Shown here in pieces: positions 29,003-38,035 of a DNA stretch of 64,000 bases. Numbering within the stretch: position 1 is the stretch's first letter; every line of letters starts with the position of its first letter. The stretch comes from Fibrobacter sp. UWB13 (lineage in GTDB: Bacteria; Fibrobacterota; Fibrobacteria; Fibrobacterales; Fibrobacteraceae). The DNA lies in assembly GCF_900177805.1 (NCBI RefSeq), contig NZ_FXAX01000001.1, forward strand, positions 1,178,001 through 1,242,000, written 5' to 3'. The notes beneath the pieces were generated by a model. The model saw nothing but the letters and a program-made list of their open reading frames with translations. It had not been told where the DNA came from and made no database searches. The position numbers were made by a program, and so were the translations under genes.

Positions 29003-30936
29003 TTTTATTGATTTGTGCATTATTGTTTTTTTCGTCGATTGCATTTGCGGATAACGATGACAAAAGTCCTTGGTCTGTTTCCATCGAAGGCAATAAGATT
29101 TTCTCGAAGTTCCAGTTAAACGAACAGCTTGACATTCCCGATGAATTTGGACAGCTCGACACCATCAAGCAAGACTTTTTGATGCGCCTTTCTTCGGAAA
29201 ACATAAAAGCCCTTTATTATTCCCGTGGATACTTCAGTCTCGACTTGAAATTGGAAATCAATCGTGAACCGCTTTCGAACGGAAACATCCAGCGCAACTA
29301 CGATATTACTGTAAGCGAAGGCGAATGCTATAAATTCAACGATGCCAAAATCATTTCTGCCGGCGATGAACCCATCCCTATAGATTTAGCATCTCTGAAG
29401 ATTACAAAGCACAGATATTACAACCAGGACGACATTTCCGAAGACTTGCAAGAAGTCCAGAAAGCATATCGCAAACAAGGTAACTTGCACGTTTATATTT
29501 CGTCCGAAGAACATGTCGATACAACGGCAAAACAGATCAACGTCATCATCAATGTGAACCCCGGCCCTAAAGTCTTGATGGGTAACGTCATCACCACCAC
29601 GCAACGCGTCATCAACAAGAACGAAAAGAACCAGACACCCGAGCAAGGGCTGACAGACACATCCTGGCTTTCTTCACTTTGGCGAATCCCTAAAGGTGAA
29701 ATCATCGACGGTAACCAGTATTTCAACTTCAAGAGCAAGCTCTATTCAACGCAGTTGTTTACGCAAGTCAAGCTGAACGATTCACTTCGTGAAGACGGGC
29801 TTTCGGACGTTCACCTCGATGTGATCGAACGTGTGCCGGGCGAAGCGCGCTACGGATTTTTCTTTGAAGAAATCTACGGTTTCGGCGCCATGGCTTATGC
29901 CGACCACAAGAACTTCTTTGGAAAGTTCAATGAATTTTCGACAAGCGTTCAGATTGCACAGCACAAGCAAGAAATCACGCTCGGATACGCAAACCCGCTC
30001 TTGTTCGGAACAGCATTCACGTTCATCCCGACGGCTATCCGTTTTGTAGACCGACTTTCTTTCAACCACGAAAAGATTAACCCGCCCGCTTACCCAGACA
30101 GTATTGAAGAGCGTTACGAAATCATCAACCGCGGTGACCTGACATTCGGCATCACGAACAACATCAGATTCCGCGGTACTATTGATACTCGATACGTGAA
30201 TAAAAACGAAGACAAGCTTTTCAAGCTCAAAGGCGAAATCGGTTTGACGTTCGACTACACCAACGACTACTTCAATCCGACAAAAGGTATTCGTGTGTTC
30301 CCCACGGCGGGTTTTGGCACGAACTTTAGCGGAAAGAACGACTACGAAGACGGACACATTTACACTTATGGCGAAGCGACAGTCAACCTGTACATGCCGC
30401 TGTTTTGGACGCTATACGGAGCATTAAGTGGCAGTGTCGGCAGATTTTTCAACACAGCCATCGAAGATGACGCCCGCGTGTTCTATCAAGGTGGTTCCCG
30501 TTCTGTACGCGGTTACCGTTTCCGCAGCATTTACGCGAGCTACACTTCAGAAGTTCCGACTACAATCACGACAAAAGATGAAGATGGTTCTGTAGTTACA
30601 AAGGATACGACTAAAGAAGTCACCAACACTGCACTCACGCCAATGTATTTCCGCATCAACGAGGAATTGCGCTGGACGTTGCCATGGAAATCTTTGAGAG
30701 CTTGGCAAATCGTGCAATTCTTTGACTGGGCGAAAGTCATGGACATGAAAGATGACCAATTCAATTCATCGCAAGAGGGAAGCCTTGGTCTTGGCATCCG
30801 CTATCATTGGCAATTCCTGACATTCCGCCTGGACTATGCAATTATCACAGGGCTTACAAGCGTAGACGAAAGCAAGAAGAACTCCACCAGATTTAAATGG
30901 GGACGTTTCGCCTTCGACTTGTCGCAGGCATTCTAA
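28999..30936 (+). CDS. tamA: Omp85-family outer membrane protein (TamA/BamA-like)
   Basis: The 645-residue protein has a signal peptide (1-17, ending SIAFA), POTRA-like domains (about 25-270; VSIEGNKIFSKFQL, YYSRGYFSLDLKLEI, YRKQGNLHVYI, VLMGNVITTTQRVINK) and a 16-strand-type barrel with the Omp85 signature GGSRSVRGYRFRS and a final strand ending LSQAF. Coupling to tamB and presence of about three POTRA domains favour TamA rather than the essential BamA. That split is inference. Confidence 0.9.
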   Translation: MILLICALLFFSSIAFADNDDKSPWSVSIEGNKIFSKFQLNEQLDIPDEFGQLDTIKQDFLMRLSSENIKALYYSRGYFSLDLKLEINREPLSNGNIQRNYDITVSEGECYKFNDAKIISAGDEPIPIDLASLKITKHRYYNQDDISEDLQEVQKAYRKQGNLHVYISSEEHVDTTAKQINVIINVNPGPKVLMGNVITTTQRVINKNEKNQTPEQGLTDTSWLSSLWRIPKGEIIDGNQYFNFKSKLYSTQLFTQVKLNDSLREDGLSDVHLDVIERVPGEARYGFFFEEIYGFGAMAYADHKNFFGKFNEFSTSVQIAQHKQEITLGYANPLLFGTAFTFIPTAIRFVDRLSFNHEKINPPAYPDSIEERYEIINRGDLTFGITNNIRFRGTIDTRYVNKNEDKLFKLKGEIGLTFDYTNDYFNPTKGIRVFPTAGFGTNFSGKNDYEDGHIYTYGEATVNLYMPLFWTLYGALSGSVGRFFNTAIEDDARVFYQGGSRSVRGYRFRSIYASYTSEVPTTITTKDEDGSVVTKDTTKEVTNTALTPMYFRINEELRWTLPWKSLRAWQIVQFFDWAKVMDMKDDQFNSSQEGSLGLGIRYHWQFLTFRLDYAIITGLTSVDESKKNSTRFKWGRFAFDLSQAF

Positions 30937-30980
30937 AATGGCTGCGCAGCAGCTGGTAGAAGACCGCCGAAATTAGGAAT

Positions 30981-31808
30981 TTACTGAATAATTGAACGAT
31001 AAAGCTTTGAAAGGCTTGTGTGTTCAAGATTAACGTCTGCGGAGATGCCAGCAGCATCAAGAGCAGCACGAATTTGTTCTAGAGTTGCGCCAGCTGCATT
31101 TATCTTAAACGATGTGGTATCGGCTCCGACATCGGCGACTCGCCCACTTTTCAATACTCGACCGCAGTCAATAATGGCATAATAAGTCGCCCACTGGTCC
31201 ATTTCAGCAAGCACGTGCGAGCAGACAATCGCTATTCCGTTTTCTTTTTTGCGCCATTCGTCGAGCAGTTGCCAGACCGTATCTCTTGAAATCGGGTCGA
31301 GATTTGCAACAGGCTCGTCGAGAATCAAAAGCTTCGGGCTATGCAAAAGCGCACGGACAATCTGCACCTTTTGGCGGTTCCCAAGCGAGAGCGTTTCCAA
31401 GCGCTTATCGAGAGGCGGCAATTTGAGGCGTTCAGCAAAAGACTTGCAACGTTCCAGCATCGCACCATTTTCGCGCCAAACCTCTGCGCCAAAGCCATAA
31501 AAACCTGTAAAATACTGGAGGTATTCCTTGATGGAAAGTTTCGGATAAACACCCGGATTTTCGAGAAGCACACCGTACTTTTCGGCATTCAGAAATCCCG
31601 CAGAATTGCGCAAGGACTCGTCAATTTTGACAGAGCCTTTGAATGCGCCTAGACGTCCACAAAGCAAGCGCAACAAAGTCGTCTTGCCAGCGCCATTCGG
31701 GCCAATCAGCGCAAAAAAGCTCCCTTGCGGGATATTGAGAGAAATATTAGACAGAGCATCTGCCGTGGATTTCGGATAACGGAATGTTACCGAATCAAGC
31801 TCAATCAC
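30981..31808 (-). CDS. ABC transporter ATP-binding protein (ABC-2 exporter type)
   Basis: A 275-residue ATPase with Walker A GPNGAGKTT (about 37-45), Q-loop LLENPGVYPKLS, signature LSLGNRQKV (a divergent form of LSGGQ), Walker B LLILDEPVANLDP and switch His in CSHVLAEMD. The sequence resembles CcmA/NatA-type export ATPases. No membrane subunit is adjacent. It overlaps the upstream DUF4116 gene by four bases, which is an uncommon pairing. The C-terminal 60 residues form a small extra domain. Substrate unknown. Confidence 0.87.
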   Translation of the reverse strand: MIELDSVTFRYPKSTADALSNISLNIPQGSFFALIGPNGAGKTTLLRLLCGRLGAFKGSVKIDESLRNSAGFLNAEKYGVLLENPGVYPKLSIKEYLQYFTGFYGFGAEVWRENGAMLERCKSFAERLKLPPLDKRLETLSLGNRQKVQIVRALLHSPKLLILDEPVANLDPISRDTVWQLLDEWRKKENGIAIVCSHVLAEMDQWATYYAIIDCGRVLKSGRVADVGADTTSFKINAAGATLEQIRAALDAAGISADVNLEHTSLSKLYRSIIQ

Positions 31809-32503
31809 GCGCAGAATTCCTTGACAGCAGGAGCCGGATTCTTAATCAGCTTGAGGGCATCCTTAGAAGCCTTGACCGCTTCCATCTGCACCTTTTCGCT
31901 AGCACGCTGCAAGTACTGGATGCAACGCCAGTCCGTGCGGACAGCGGCGAGCTGCACCGGTTCAGTACGGCGACGAATGCTCACGTATTCAAATGCATGG
32001 TAGTCCTGCTTGACCGCAGCCACAACGACAGCCGCCGTCGGGACTTCGATTTCCTGAATGTACTTCCAGTCACGTTCCACAGCAGCAACGAGCACTTTTT
32101 CGCCTGCATTGTGAACAAATTTCAAAGCGTCCGCACTCTGACGAACGGCCTCGGCCCAAAGTTCATCGGAGGCTCCATCGATTTTACGGACGATGCGCCA
32201 ATCCTGCGACACAGCAACCTTGAGAAGAGCGGGATTCGTGATAAACTTGAGCAAGTTCGGTTCAGCCTTGAATGCGGCGAGGAACTTAGCCTCGTCCATA
32301 GCGTTAAGCGCCTGCTTCAAAGCTTCGCACGGACCGCACTTCACGTAAAGAATGGCCTGCTCATTTTTTTCAAATGCAGCCTTTTGCACTGTTTCAGTCG
32401 GGTTCTGGATGAGACTGATGGCATACCAGTTCAGCTTAATCGCTTCAAGCTGTTGTTCTTCTGTGGGGTTTTCAATATTCTTGATTTCGGTCCAGGACTG
32501 CAT
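31805..32503 (-). CDS. DUF4116 repeat protein
   Basis: The 232-residue protein is made of about eight degenerate helical repeats of 23-25 residues, each with a pattern like AAVKQDYHAFEYV or AVRTDWRCIQYLQ, matching the DUF4116 leucine-rich-like helical repeat. It has no signal peptide or membrane segment. Function is unknown; such repeats generally form protein-binding solenoids. Its stop overlaps the start of the ABC ATPase by four bases, implying coupled expression. A TATCTTTG box lies about 25 bp upstream. Confidence 0.82.
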   Translation of the reverse strand: MQSWTEIKNIENPTEEQQLEAIKLNWYAISLIQNPTETVQKAAFEKNEQAILYVKCGPCEALKQALNAMDEAKFLAAFKAEPNLLKFITNPALLKVAVSQDWRIVRKIDGASDELWAEAVRQSADALKFVHNAGEKVLVAAVERDWKYIQEIEVPTAAVVVAAVKQDYHAFEYVSIRRRTEPVQLAAVRTDWRCIQYLQRASEKVQMEAVKASKDALKLIKNPAPAVKEFCA

Positions 32504-32544
32504 AAAACCTCGTGTTTATAATACAAAGATAGTTTTTCATTTTA

Positions 32545-32579
32545 AGTAGGAAGTAGGAAGTAGGAAGTAGGAAGTCTAT
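32545..32579. repeat. Heptad tandem repeat AGTAGGA
   Basis: Four perfect AGTAGGA units and a degenerate fifth (AGTCTAT). It lies between the deacetylase terminator and the DUF4116 gene promoter. Confidence 0.85.
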
Positions 32580-32588
32580 TTTTCACGC

Positions 32589-32614
32589 CAAAAAAGCCCC
32601 CAGCGATGGAGGCT
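32589..32614 (-). terminator. Terminator after the polysaccharide deacetylase gene
   Basis: AGCCCCC / GGAGGCT stem (32595-32601, 32608-32614; one wobble pair) followed on the minus strand by a run of T (32589-32595). Confidence 0.7.
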
Positions 32615-32668
32615 TGCGCTTATTTGCGAACGAAGTTTGCAACCAAGTTCTTCTAGCAAAAGAAAACG

Positions 32669-33976
32669 TCATTTTCTGACTTGAATAATTTGTGTATTAC
32701 GACCATCAATCTTGCCATAACGCATGAAATAAACACCATTCATAAGTCCTGCCTTAACGTTATTCCAGGCTTCGCTAGCCGACCCTGCCATTACATTTTT
32801 CGACATCATCAGTTGTCCATTCGCATCGAACACTTGACAGTGAACCATAACCGCGCCACTTTCAAAAGCAATACGCGGTGCAATACCATTTGTTTCCGAG
32901 GAACTTGAAGACTGCATGGAACTCGACGAAGGCGCAGAAGAGCTCGATTCAGCAAGTTTTGAAGAGCTGGACAAAACCACGGACGAAGAACTAGATTTCA
33001 CCTGTTTTGAAGAGCTGGAGGATAGCGCCTCGCCAGAAACTTCAAGTTCAAGCGCCATGAATTCAATCGTGTAAGTACCATCGGAATTCGGCTTGACCTC
33101 TTTGCCCTTCTGGCTTACAGTCTTGCCCTGCGCGCCCTGAATCTTTACGCGAAGCGGCACACTCTTTGGCATATGCGCATGCGGAGACGTCCACTTGACT
33201 GTAAAACCGTTTGCGGTGTTCGTTGCGGCCGCCTTGTCAATGGTGAAGTGAGCACGCAAATACGCCCCCACCGTCGAGAAGCTCGCCACCCACAACTTCT
33301 TGCTGACCGCGTACTCAATAAGCGTCTTGATGTCGGCGGCAGAAATCACGTCCCAGTCAGCACCTACGCCATGGTTCAGTTGCACGTGCCACTTGCTCTG
33401 GCTTGCCGCCTGGTCCGCACTGCTCTTGAATGCCGACACCGTACTTCCATTCTGTTGCCAATAGTGGGAATCAATCTGCATCCAATCAGGTTCCGTATCC
33501 CAGCCCGTAAGGCCAGAACCGCCGCACCCGCGGCTAATGAAATGTTCCTTGTTAATCGCATTCTTGACTGTCTGATTCTGCGCGCAATACGGAGTCGCCA
33601 AAGATGTCGCTTCCAAGCCCATACCACGCAGTTTCGAGGCCGCACCACTAATTTCCGAATTCAAGTCGGCGTTCTGCGTCAAGTTCTTATGAGCCGCCGT
33701 ATGGTTCCCAATCTCATGCCCCTTCTTTGCATAATTCAAATGAGGTTGCGTATTGCTACCAAAGCCCATCGTGTTGGTACAAACAAAGAATGTCACCGTC
33801 ACATCCGGCATATTGTCCAAGAAGGTCAGGTTGTTCGTCTGCGAGTGCAGACCGTCATCGAATGTGAAAGACGCCGCCCCCGGGTGCCCATTCCAGGGAA
33901 CCGTTGTAATCGGGCCAGCAAAAGCCGAAACAGCGGCCAAAGAAAGCGCAGCAAAGGATAATTTTAAACATTCCAT
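32669..33976 (-). CDS. Secreted polysaccharide deacetylase (CE4 / NodB) with poly-Ser linker
   Basis: CE4 esterases remove acetyl (or N-acetyl) groups from xylan, chitin or peptidoglycan with a metal. The 435-residue product has a signal peptide (1-20), the catalytic motif SFTFDDG (about 36-42), metal motif HEIGNHTAAH (about 85-94), a beta domain, a serine-rich linker (about 315-360) and a C-terminal sorting-like domain (VFDANGQLMMSK, NGVYFMRY). Context beside a fibro-slime protein suggests action on plant-wall polymers, by inference. Confidence 0.9.
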   Translation of the reverse strand: MECLKLSFAALSLAAVSAFAGPITTVPWNGHPGAASFTFDDGLHSQTNNLTFLDNMPDVTVTFFVCTNTMGFGSNTQPHLNYAKKGHEIGNHTAAHKNLTQNADLNSEISGAASKLRGMGLEATSLATPYCAQNQTVKNAINKEHFISRGCGGSGLTGWDTEPDWMQIDSHYWQQNGSTVSAFKSSADQAASQSKWHVQLNHGVGADWDVISAADIKTLIEYAVSKKLWVASFSTVGAYLRAHFTIDKAAATNTANGFTVKWTSPHAHMPKSVPLRVKIQGAQGKTVSQKGKEVKPNSDGTYTIEFMALELEVSGEALSSSSSKQVKSSSSSVVLSSSSKLAESSSSAPSSSSMQSSSSSETNGIAPRIAFESGAVMVHCQVFDANGQLMMSKNVMAGSASEAWNNVKAGLMNGVYFMRYGKIDGRNTQIIQVRK

Positions 33977-34148
33977 ACATATCTCCCATACATTTTTCTA
34001 TGCATGAAAATACCCTCTTTTAAGGTAAAGAGAACAAACTACGTTACAAAAAACATTGACAAAATGCTAAAAGCACCCTGAATTGCAAAACGCAGGCTCT
34101 TTCGAGTCTGCGCATTTGGAGTCTGTGGGTGTTGTATATGCTTCAATT

Positions 34149-37100
34149 TCAAAGACTATTTTTATGAGACAACGCGCCACCTTTACGGCGTACGCCCATC
34201 AATTTATCCCGAACCTGGTGTATATTTTTTTTCCCGTTCACGATAACCTTGATTTCAAGGCGTTCGATATAAACTCCGGTGCCCACTAAACGGCCATTAT
34301 TAGAGCGCATATTCCAAGCTAGGAAAATTCTTCCCTTGGTTTTTAAGCAACCTTCTTCTCCATATAAATCACGATCCGAACATTTAATTGAACTGGAATA
34401 ATCTCCAACAAATTCTCCCAAGTGACTGAAATACCGCGTATGGTAATAAAGTTCAACATCATCACCCGAAATTACAGTTTTTTCGCCACTGCGATATTCA
34501 CCGATATTGAATTCATTTACATCGCCATTTTTTATGGCATCAATCAGTTCTTGGCTTACACCGGCTTGCAAAAGTTCTCTATCCATTTTTCCTTGTCGAA
34601 TTGCATCGAACAAGTCTGTCTGCGTTACAGATAAAATTTCATCTATCGCAATGGTGGTATCGCGGCTCGCATCAACATTCGCTTCGACCATCGTCGCGAT
34701 AAGCGCCTGGTCTTCCGGTCGAACTATTAATTTATAATTACCCTCGTTTATAGCTCCGTCTAAAATCCCGTTGACCGTCTCTTCGCTAAACCCGTAAGAC
34801 GTATCCACAACTACGGTACGGATGTCGTTAAAAAGTTGCACAAGAGCTTCTTCTTCGCTGATGCTTGTAACGGTGGTGTCGTAGTGGACCGTATTATCAA
34901 TTCGAGATTCAATAAACGCATCAAGATGATTCACTGCAGTCTGAGTCTGTTCAATCATAATTTTCGAGACATCGAAATCGACAAGACTTCCCTGAACGCC
35001 AAGAGAATCCCCTATTTCCTGAGCATTCTGCGCTGTGTTAGGAATAAGCAGAGCCTGTGTAACGGAATCCTTCTTGATGATATCATAAGGATCTTCGCCA
35101 ATCAGTACCACATTGGGACTTTCAAGAGAAAGTTCCTGATCCCCGGCTATGACAACCCAAGGGTTCTCTTTATGGGCCTTATTTTGTGCAAGGTCCGTAA
35201 CAATTCCATCAACGGTAAAACGAACGCGATCACCACTAGTCGGGAGCACCGCATCTTTTGCAGTCGCCTCGTAAATGAGCAACATGGTTTTATCAGTCCC
35301 TCCTTGCAGCATCGGATTTTCAGGAGTACGATTTTCTCCTGAACGTACACAGAGGAAATCGAACATTTGTACAAAATTCTTTTTGGATTCATCGGACACG
35401 GTTTCGCTGAAAGTAAGCAAGAGCATTACATTTCCATTATTATTTTTTGATTTTACAGCCGTAAGAATAACAGGCCCGACCCCATCAGCAATGGGTTCAT
35501 TTTCCATATAGAAGCGACCAGTCTTTCCTTTGTCTTCATAGGTAAACCAATTGTTTAAACTTCCGACATAAACGTCCGAGGTGCCCCCTGTAAAGACCTT
35601 GCTTCCAAAGCCGCACACATCCCCAGAGCAATTTTGCGGAGTCAAGTTTTCAGCCGTAATTACAATATCATTTTCATTGACAATCGTAAACTTGGAAGTC
35701 GTATTAAACGATTCCCCAAAAGTAAACTGGATAGAATCGAGTTTGCTCTTTTGCTTGAGAGATTTATCAAAATGCACATACAAACTATCGGCACGACCAT
35801 CACCGTTTCGGTCAATCGCAATGGCATTTGACACGCGGGGAACCGGCGGAGCCGCAAACACAAGGTCCGTCCACACGGACACACCTGCAGCAGCACCCTT
35901 CGCCGTAAGCGTCACGCCCGACACAGGCGCATTAGCACGGACAAAGAATGTTGCTTTTCCATTTGCATCCAAATTCACAGCATTGATTTTATTTCCGTCC
36001 ACAGTATCCAAAATATCAATATTCACATCGGAGAATGATAGATTTATCTTTCGATTGTAATTGTTGACCTTCGCCCATTCTTCAAAGAAGGCAATATTCA
36101 CTTGATAGGTCGCATACGCCCATTCGCCAATTTGCGCCGTATCGCCAGAAACATTTTTCCCGAGAATAGTCCAATCCGTCTTCATAAAAGCAACGCTTGG
36201 CACCGCATAAGAGGGAACCGTAATTTCAACTTTAGTCTTTTGGCTGGGATCTGCCTTCAACGTAATTTCCAAGAAGTAATGACCAGGAGCAAGGGCAACA
36301 TTCGACACAATCGCCGCCGAGTCAATGTAGAATGTCGAATCGCTTGTAATTACGATGCCTTCGTAATGCGTTCCGACATCAAGAATTTCAGGTCCTGCAA
36401 GATTTCCGCCGGTGAGAGTAAACGTAGAGACGCCTCCAATCGTATCCAGTTCCGTTGAATTTGCATCGTAATTGCAAGACAGCTTATTTTTCTTATTGAT
36501 TTGCCAAATTTCAAAACGCTTTCCTTCATTGCGATTATCAGACGTCAAGAAAATCGACGCATCCACATGCAAGTCAATGGAGGTGCGCATGCGGAAATTC
36601 GAGGAACCCGTATGGCGTTCAACGTAAAAGATGTGGAAATCATAAGTCTTTCCAGGAACAAGCTTGTTCCCAGTATTTTGACCAATCGTATCGAGATCCA
36701 CGGCACCCGCCACTTGGGCGTGCTGGCCACCGATATCTACAGCCAATCGATTATCAATAAACACCCAAACGTCATCGTCTCCATAAAAATCAAAATACTG
36801 CCCTGGAACATATTCAAAGGTCGCCTGAATTTTTGCAGTATAGCCAAAATTATGCTTGCCGATTTTTGTTCCCTTAAGTTGGTCAAAATAAGGATTCGGA
36901 ACGGTCTTTGCATCATCGAGATATTCAAAATCATCCAGTAGGAACATGCCATCTGAATTCTTTTCGTTGCCTTCCGATATGCGGTCTTTCGACACTTCTG
37001 CAAGCCAAAATCCATCATCGTCCAAAGAAACATAAAGGTCGCGGCAAGTCATATTGGTGTACTCGTTACCCGCAGTATCCATGCCGATAACCTGTGGCAA

Positions 37101-37748
37101 GAACCAGCTATCCAAATGATCCGTAATCTTGCAGTTTTCCGGGAACGGATTTGCACGAACAGGAACGCCGTTTGGACCGAGATTGTATTCGACCATGCCC
37201 GTCACAGCCTTCGATTTGCCAGAGCATCCACCCGACCCAAAATCAGCGCTCACACCGTTTGCCGGGTCGCCATTTTTACCGCTACCGTCTCCATCGCCCT
37301 TAGTTCCATGAAGCCAGTCGTAAACAGTCACAGGAATTTTCTTTAGCGGGCAATCGCCAAGAACGCCAGGATATTTCGAAAATAGCGCGGGCACATCCGT
37401 CTTGTAGCCTTGAACCCAAATCGTATCCGAAAGGGCCATCACAGAATCAAGCGCAATTTCAGTCGCCATAGTCGGTTCCGTCGAGACCAAGCCTTCGGCG
37501 CCGACATAATTAAATCCGACGGTCTGTTTAAAGTAAACCTTGAAATCGCTTTCAGGGGCATCTACCGTAGCCTTGAACCACCCGCAGTAATTTTCAAGCG
37601 AAGTCATGGTGGCTACAGAATCGCCGCCCATATAAAGGACAGCATTCGTATTCGACCACGGAGTAAAGAAAGCAATTGTTTTTTGTTGGCCGCTTGCAAA
37701 AGCAGCCGTAATGCCTAGAAACAGCCCTAACACATATTTTTTCAACAT
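34149..37748 (-). CDS. Giant fibro-slime domain cell-surface protein
   Basis: This 1199-residue protein has a signal peptide (1-19, ending AFASG), and a fibro-slime domain at about 130-400 recognised from VPVTVYDWLHGTKGDGDGSGKNGD-like start residues and the PA14-like section YDDDVWVFIDNRLAVDIGG with HIFYVERHTGSSNFRM. Bacterial-Ig-like regions follow, then an acidic region rich in Asp/Glu/Thr (about 880-1080), then a C-terminal FlgD-like sorting domain (FLAWNMRSNNGRLVGTG). Fibro-slime proteins are adhesion proteins characterised in Fibrobacter. I start at ATG 37748 with AAAGG upstream; the frame runs to 37865 through a dispersed repeat. The last 20 residues are basic. Confidence 0.9.
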   Translation of the reverse strand: MLKKYVLGLFLGITAAFASGQQKTIAFFTPWSNTNAVLYMGGDSVATMTSLENYCGWFKATVDAPESDFKVYFKQTVGFNYVGAEGLVSTEPTMATEIALDSVMALSDTIWVQGYKTDVPALFSKYPGVLGDCPLKKIPVTVYDWLHGTKGDGDGSGKNGDPANGVSADFGSGGCSGKSKAVTGMVEYNLGPNGVPVRANPFPENCKITDHLDSWFLPQVIGMDTAGNEYTNMTCRDLYVSLDDDGFWLAEVSKDRISEGNEKNSDGMFLLDDFEYLDDAKTVPNPYFDQLKGTKIGKHNFGYTAKIQATFEYVPGQYFDFYGDDDVWVFIDNRLAVDIGGQHAQVAGAVDLDTIGQNTGNKLVPGKTYDFHIFYVERHTGSSNFRMRTSIDLHVDASIFLTSDNRNEGKRFEIWQINKKNKLSCNYDANSTELDTIGGVSTFTLTGGNLAGPEILDVGTHYEGIVITSDSTFYIDSAAIVSNVALAPGHYFLEITLKADPSQKTKVEITVPSYAVPSVAFMKTDWTILGKNVSGDTAQIGEWAYATYQVNIAFFEEWAKVNNYNRKINLSFSDVNIDILDTVDGNKINAVNLDANGKATFFVRANAPVSGVTLTAKGAAAGVSVWTDLVFAAPPVPRVSNAIAIDRNGDGRADSLYVHFDKSLKQKSKLDSIQFTFGESFNTTSKFTIVNENDIVITAENLTPQNCSGDVCGFGSKVFTGGTSDVYVGSLNNWFTYEDKGKTGRFYMENEPIADGVGPVILTAVKSKNNNGNVMLLLTFSETVSDESKKNFVQMFDFLCVRSGENRTPENPMLQGGTDKTMLLIYEATAKDAVLPTSGDRVRFTVDGIVTDLAQNKAHKENPWVVIAGDQELSLESPNVVLIGEDPYDIIKKDSVTQALLIPNTAQNAQEIGDSLGVQGSLVDFDVSKIMIEQTQTAVNHLDAFIESRIDNTVHYDTTVTSISEEEALVQLFNDIRTVVVDTSYGFSEETVNGILDGAINEGNYKLIVRPEDQALIATMVEANVDASRDTTIAIDEILSVTQTDLFDAIRQGKMDRELLQAGVSQELIDAIKNGDVNEFNIGEYRSGEKTVISGDDVELYYHTRYFSHLGEFVGDYSSSIKCSDRDLYGEEGCLKTKGRIFLAWNMRSNNGRLVGTGVYIERLEIKVIVNGKKNIHQVRDKLMGVRRKGGALSHKNSL

Positions 37749-37850
37749 CCCGACACCTTTTTTGGGGATAAATCTAAAACGGGAAGCGTACAAAATCACA
37801 CAAAAAAAGGGCGAGCTTTGCAAAGTGTCCTCTACAGACAACACTTGTTT

Positions 37851-37885
37851 GGATTCTATCGCCACTGCGTGGCTCCAGAATGACA
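37851..37885. repeat. GTCAT-type short palindromic repeat
   Basis: Runs from GGATTCTATC through GCCAC-TGC-GTGGC to AGAATGACA. A 27-bp stretch resembles 51641-51667 inside a FISUMP signal-peptide region (22 of 27 bases the same by eye). Confidence 0.65.
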
Positions 37886-37919
37886 GTCGTGAGTAAAGCT
37901 TCCGTATGACACAAATGCA

Positions 37920-37950
37920 AAAAGCGGCCCGTTTTTAACGGGTCGCCTTT
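37920..37950 (-). terminator. Terminator of glyA
   Basis: GCGGCCCGT / ACGGGTCGC stem (37924-37932, 37938-37946) with an A/T loop and a T-tract on the minus strand, about 80 bp past the glyA stop. Confidence 0.8.
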
Positions 37951-38000
37951 TAATCTTTCGCACCGAAGGTGCCATCTAACAGCAGTGTCCAGCAGCAATT

Positions 38001-38035
38001 CCTAACCACTAACCACTGTTTACTAGCCACTACTT
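38001..38035. repeat. Heptad tandem repeat starting on the glyA stop codon
   Basis: On the minus strand the units run TAGTGGC, TAGTAAA, CAGTGGT, TAGTGGT, TAGGAAT. The first TAG (38030-38032) is the glyA stop. Confidence 0.85.

Noticed and set aside
30981-31808. Antibiotic-resistance ABC exporter
   Set aside because: The ATPase is of general export type, has no adjacent permease and no resistance context, so a drug role is not supported.
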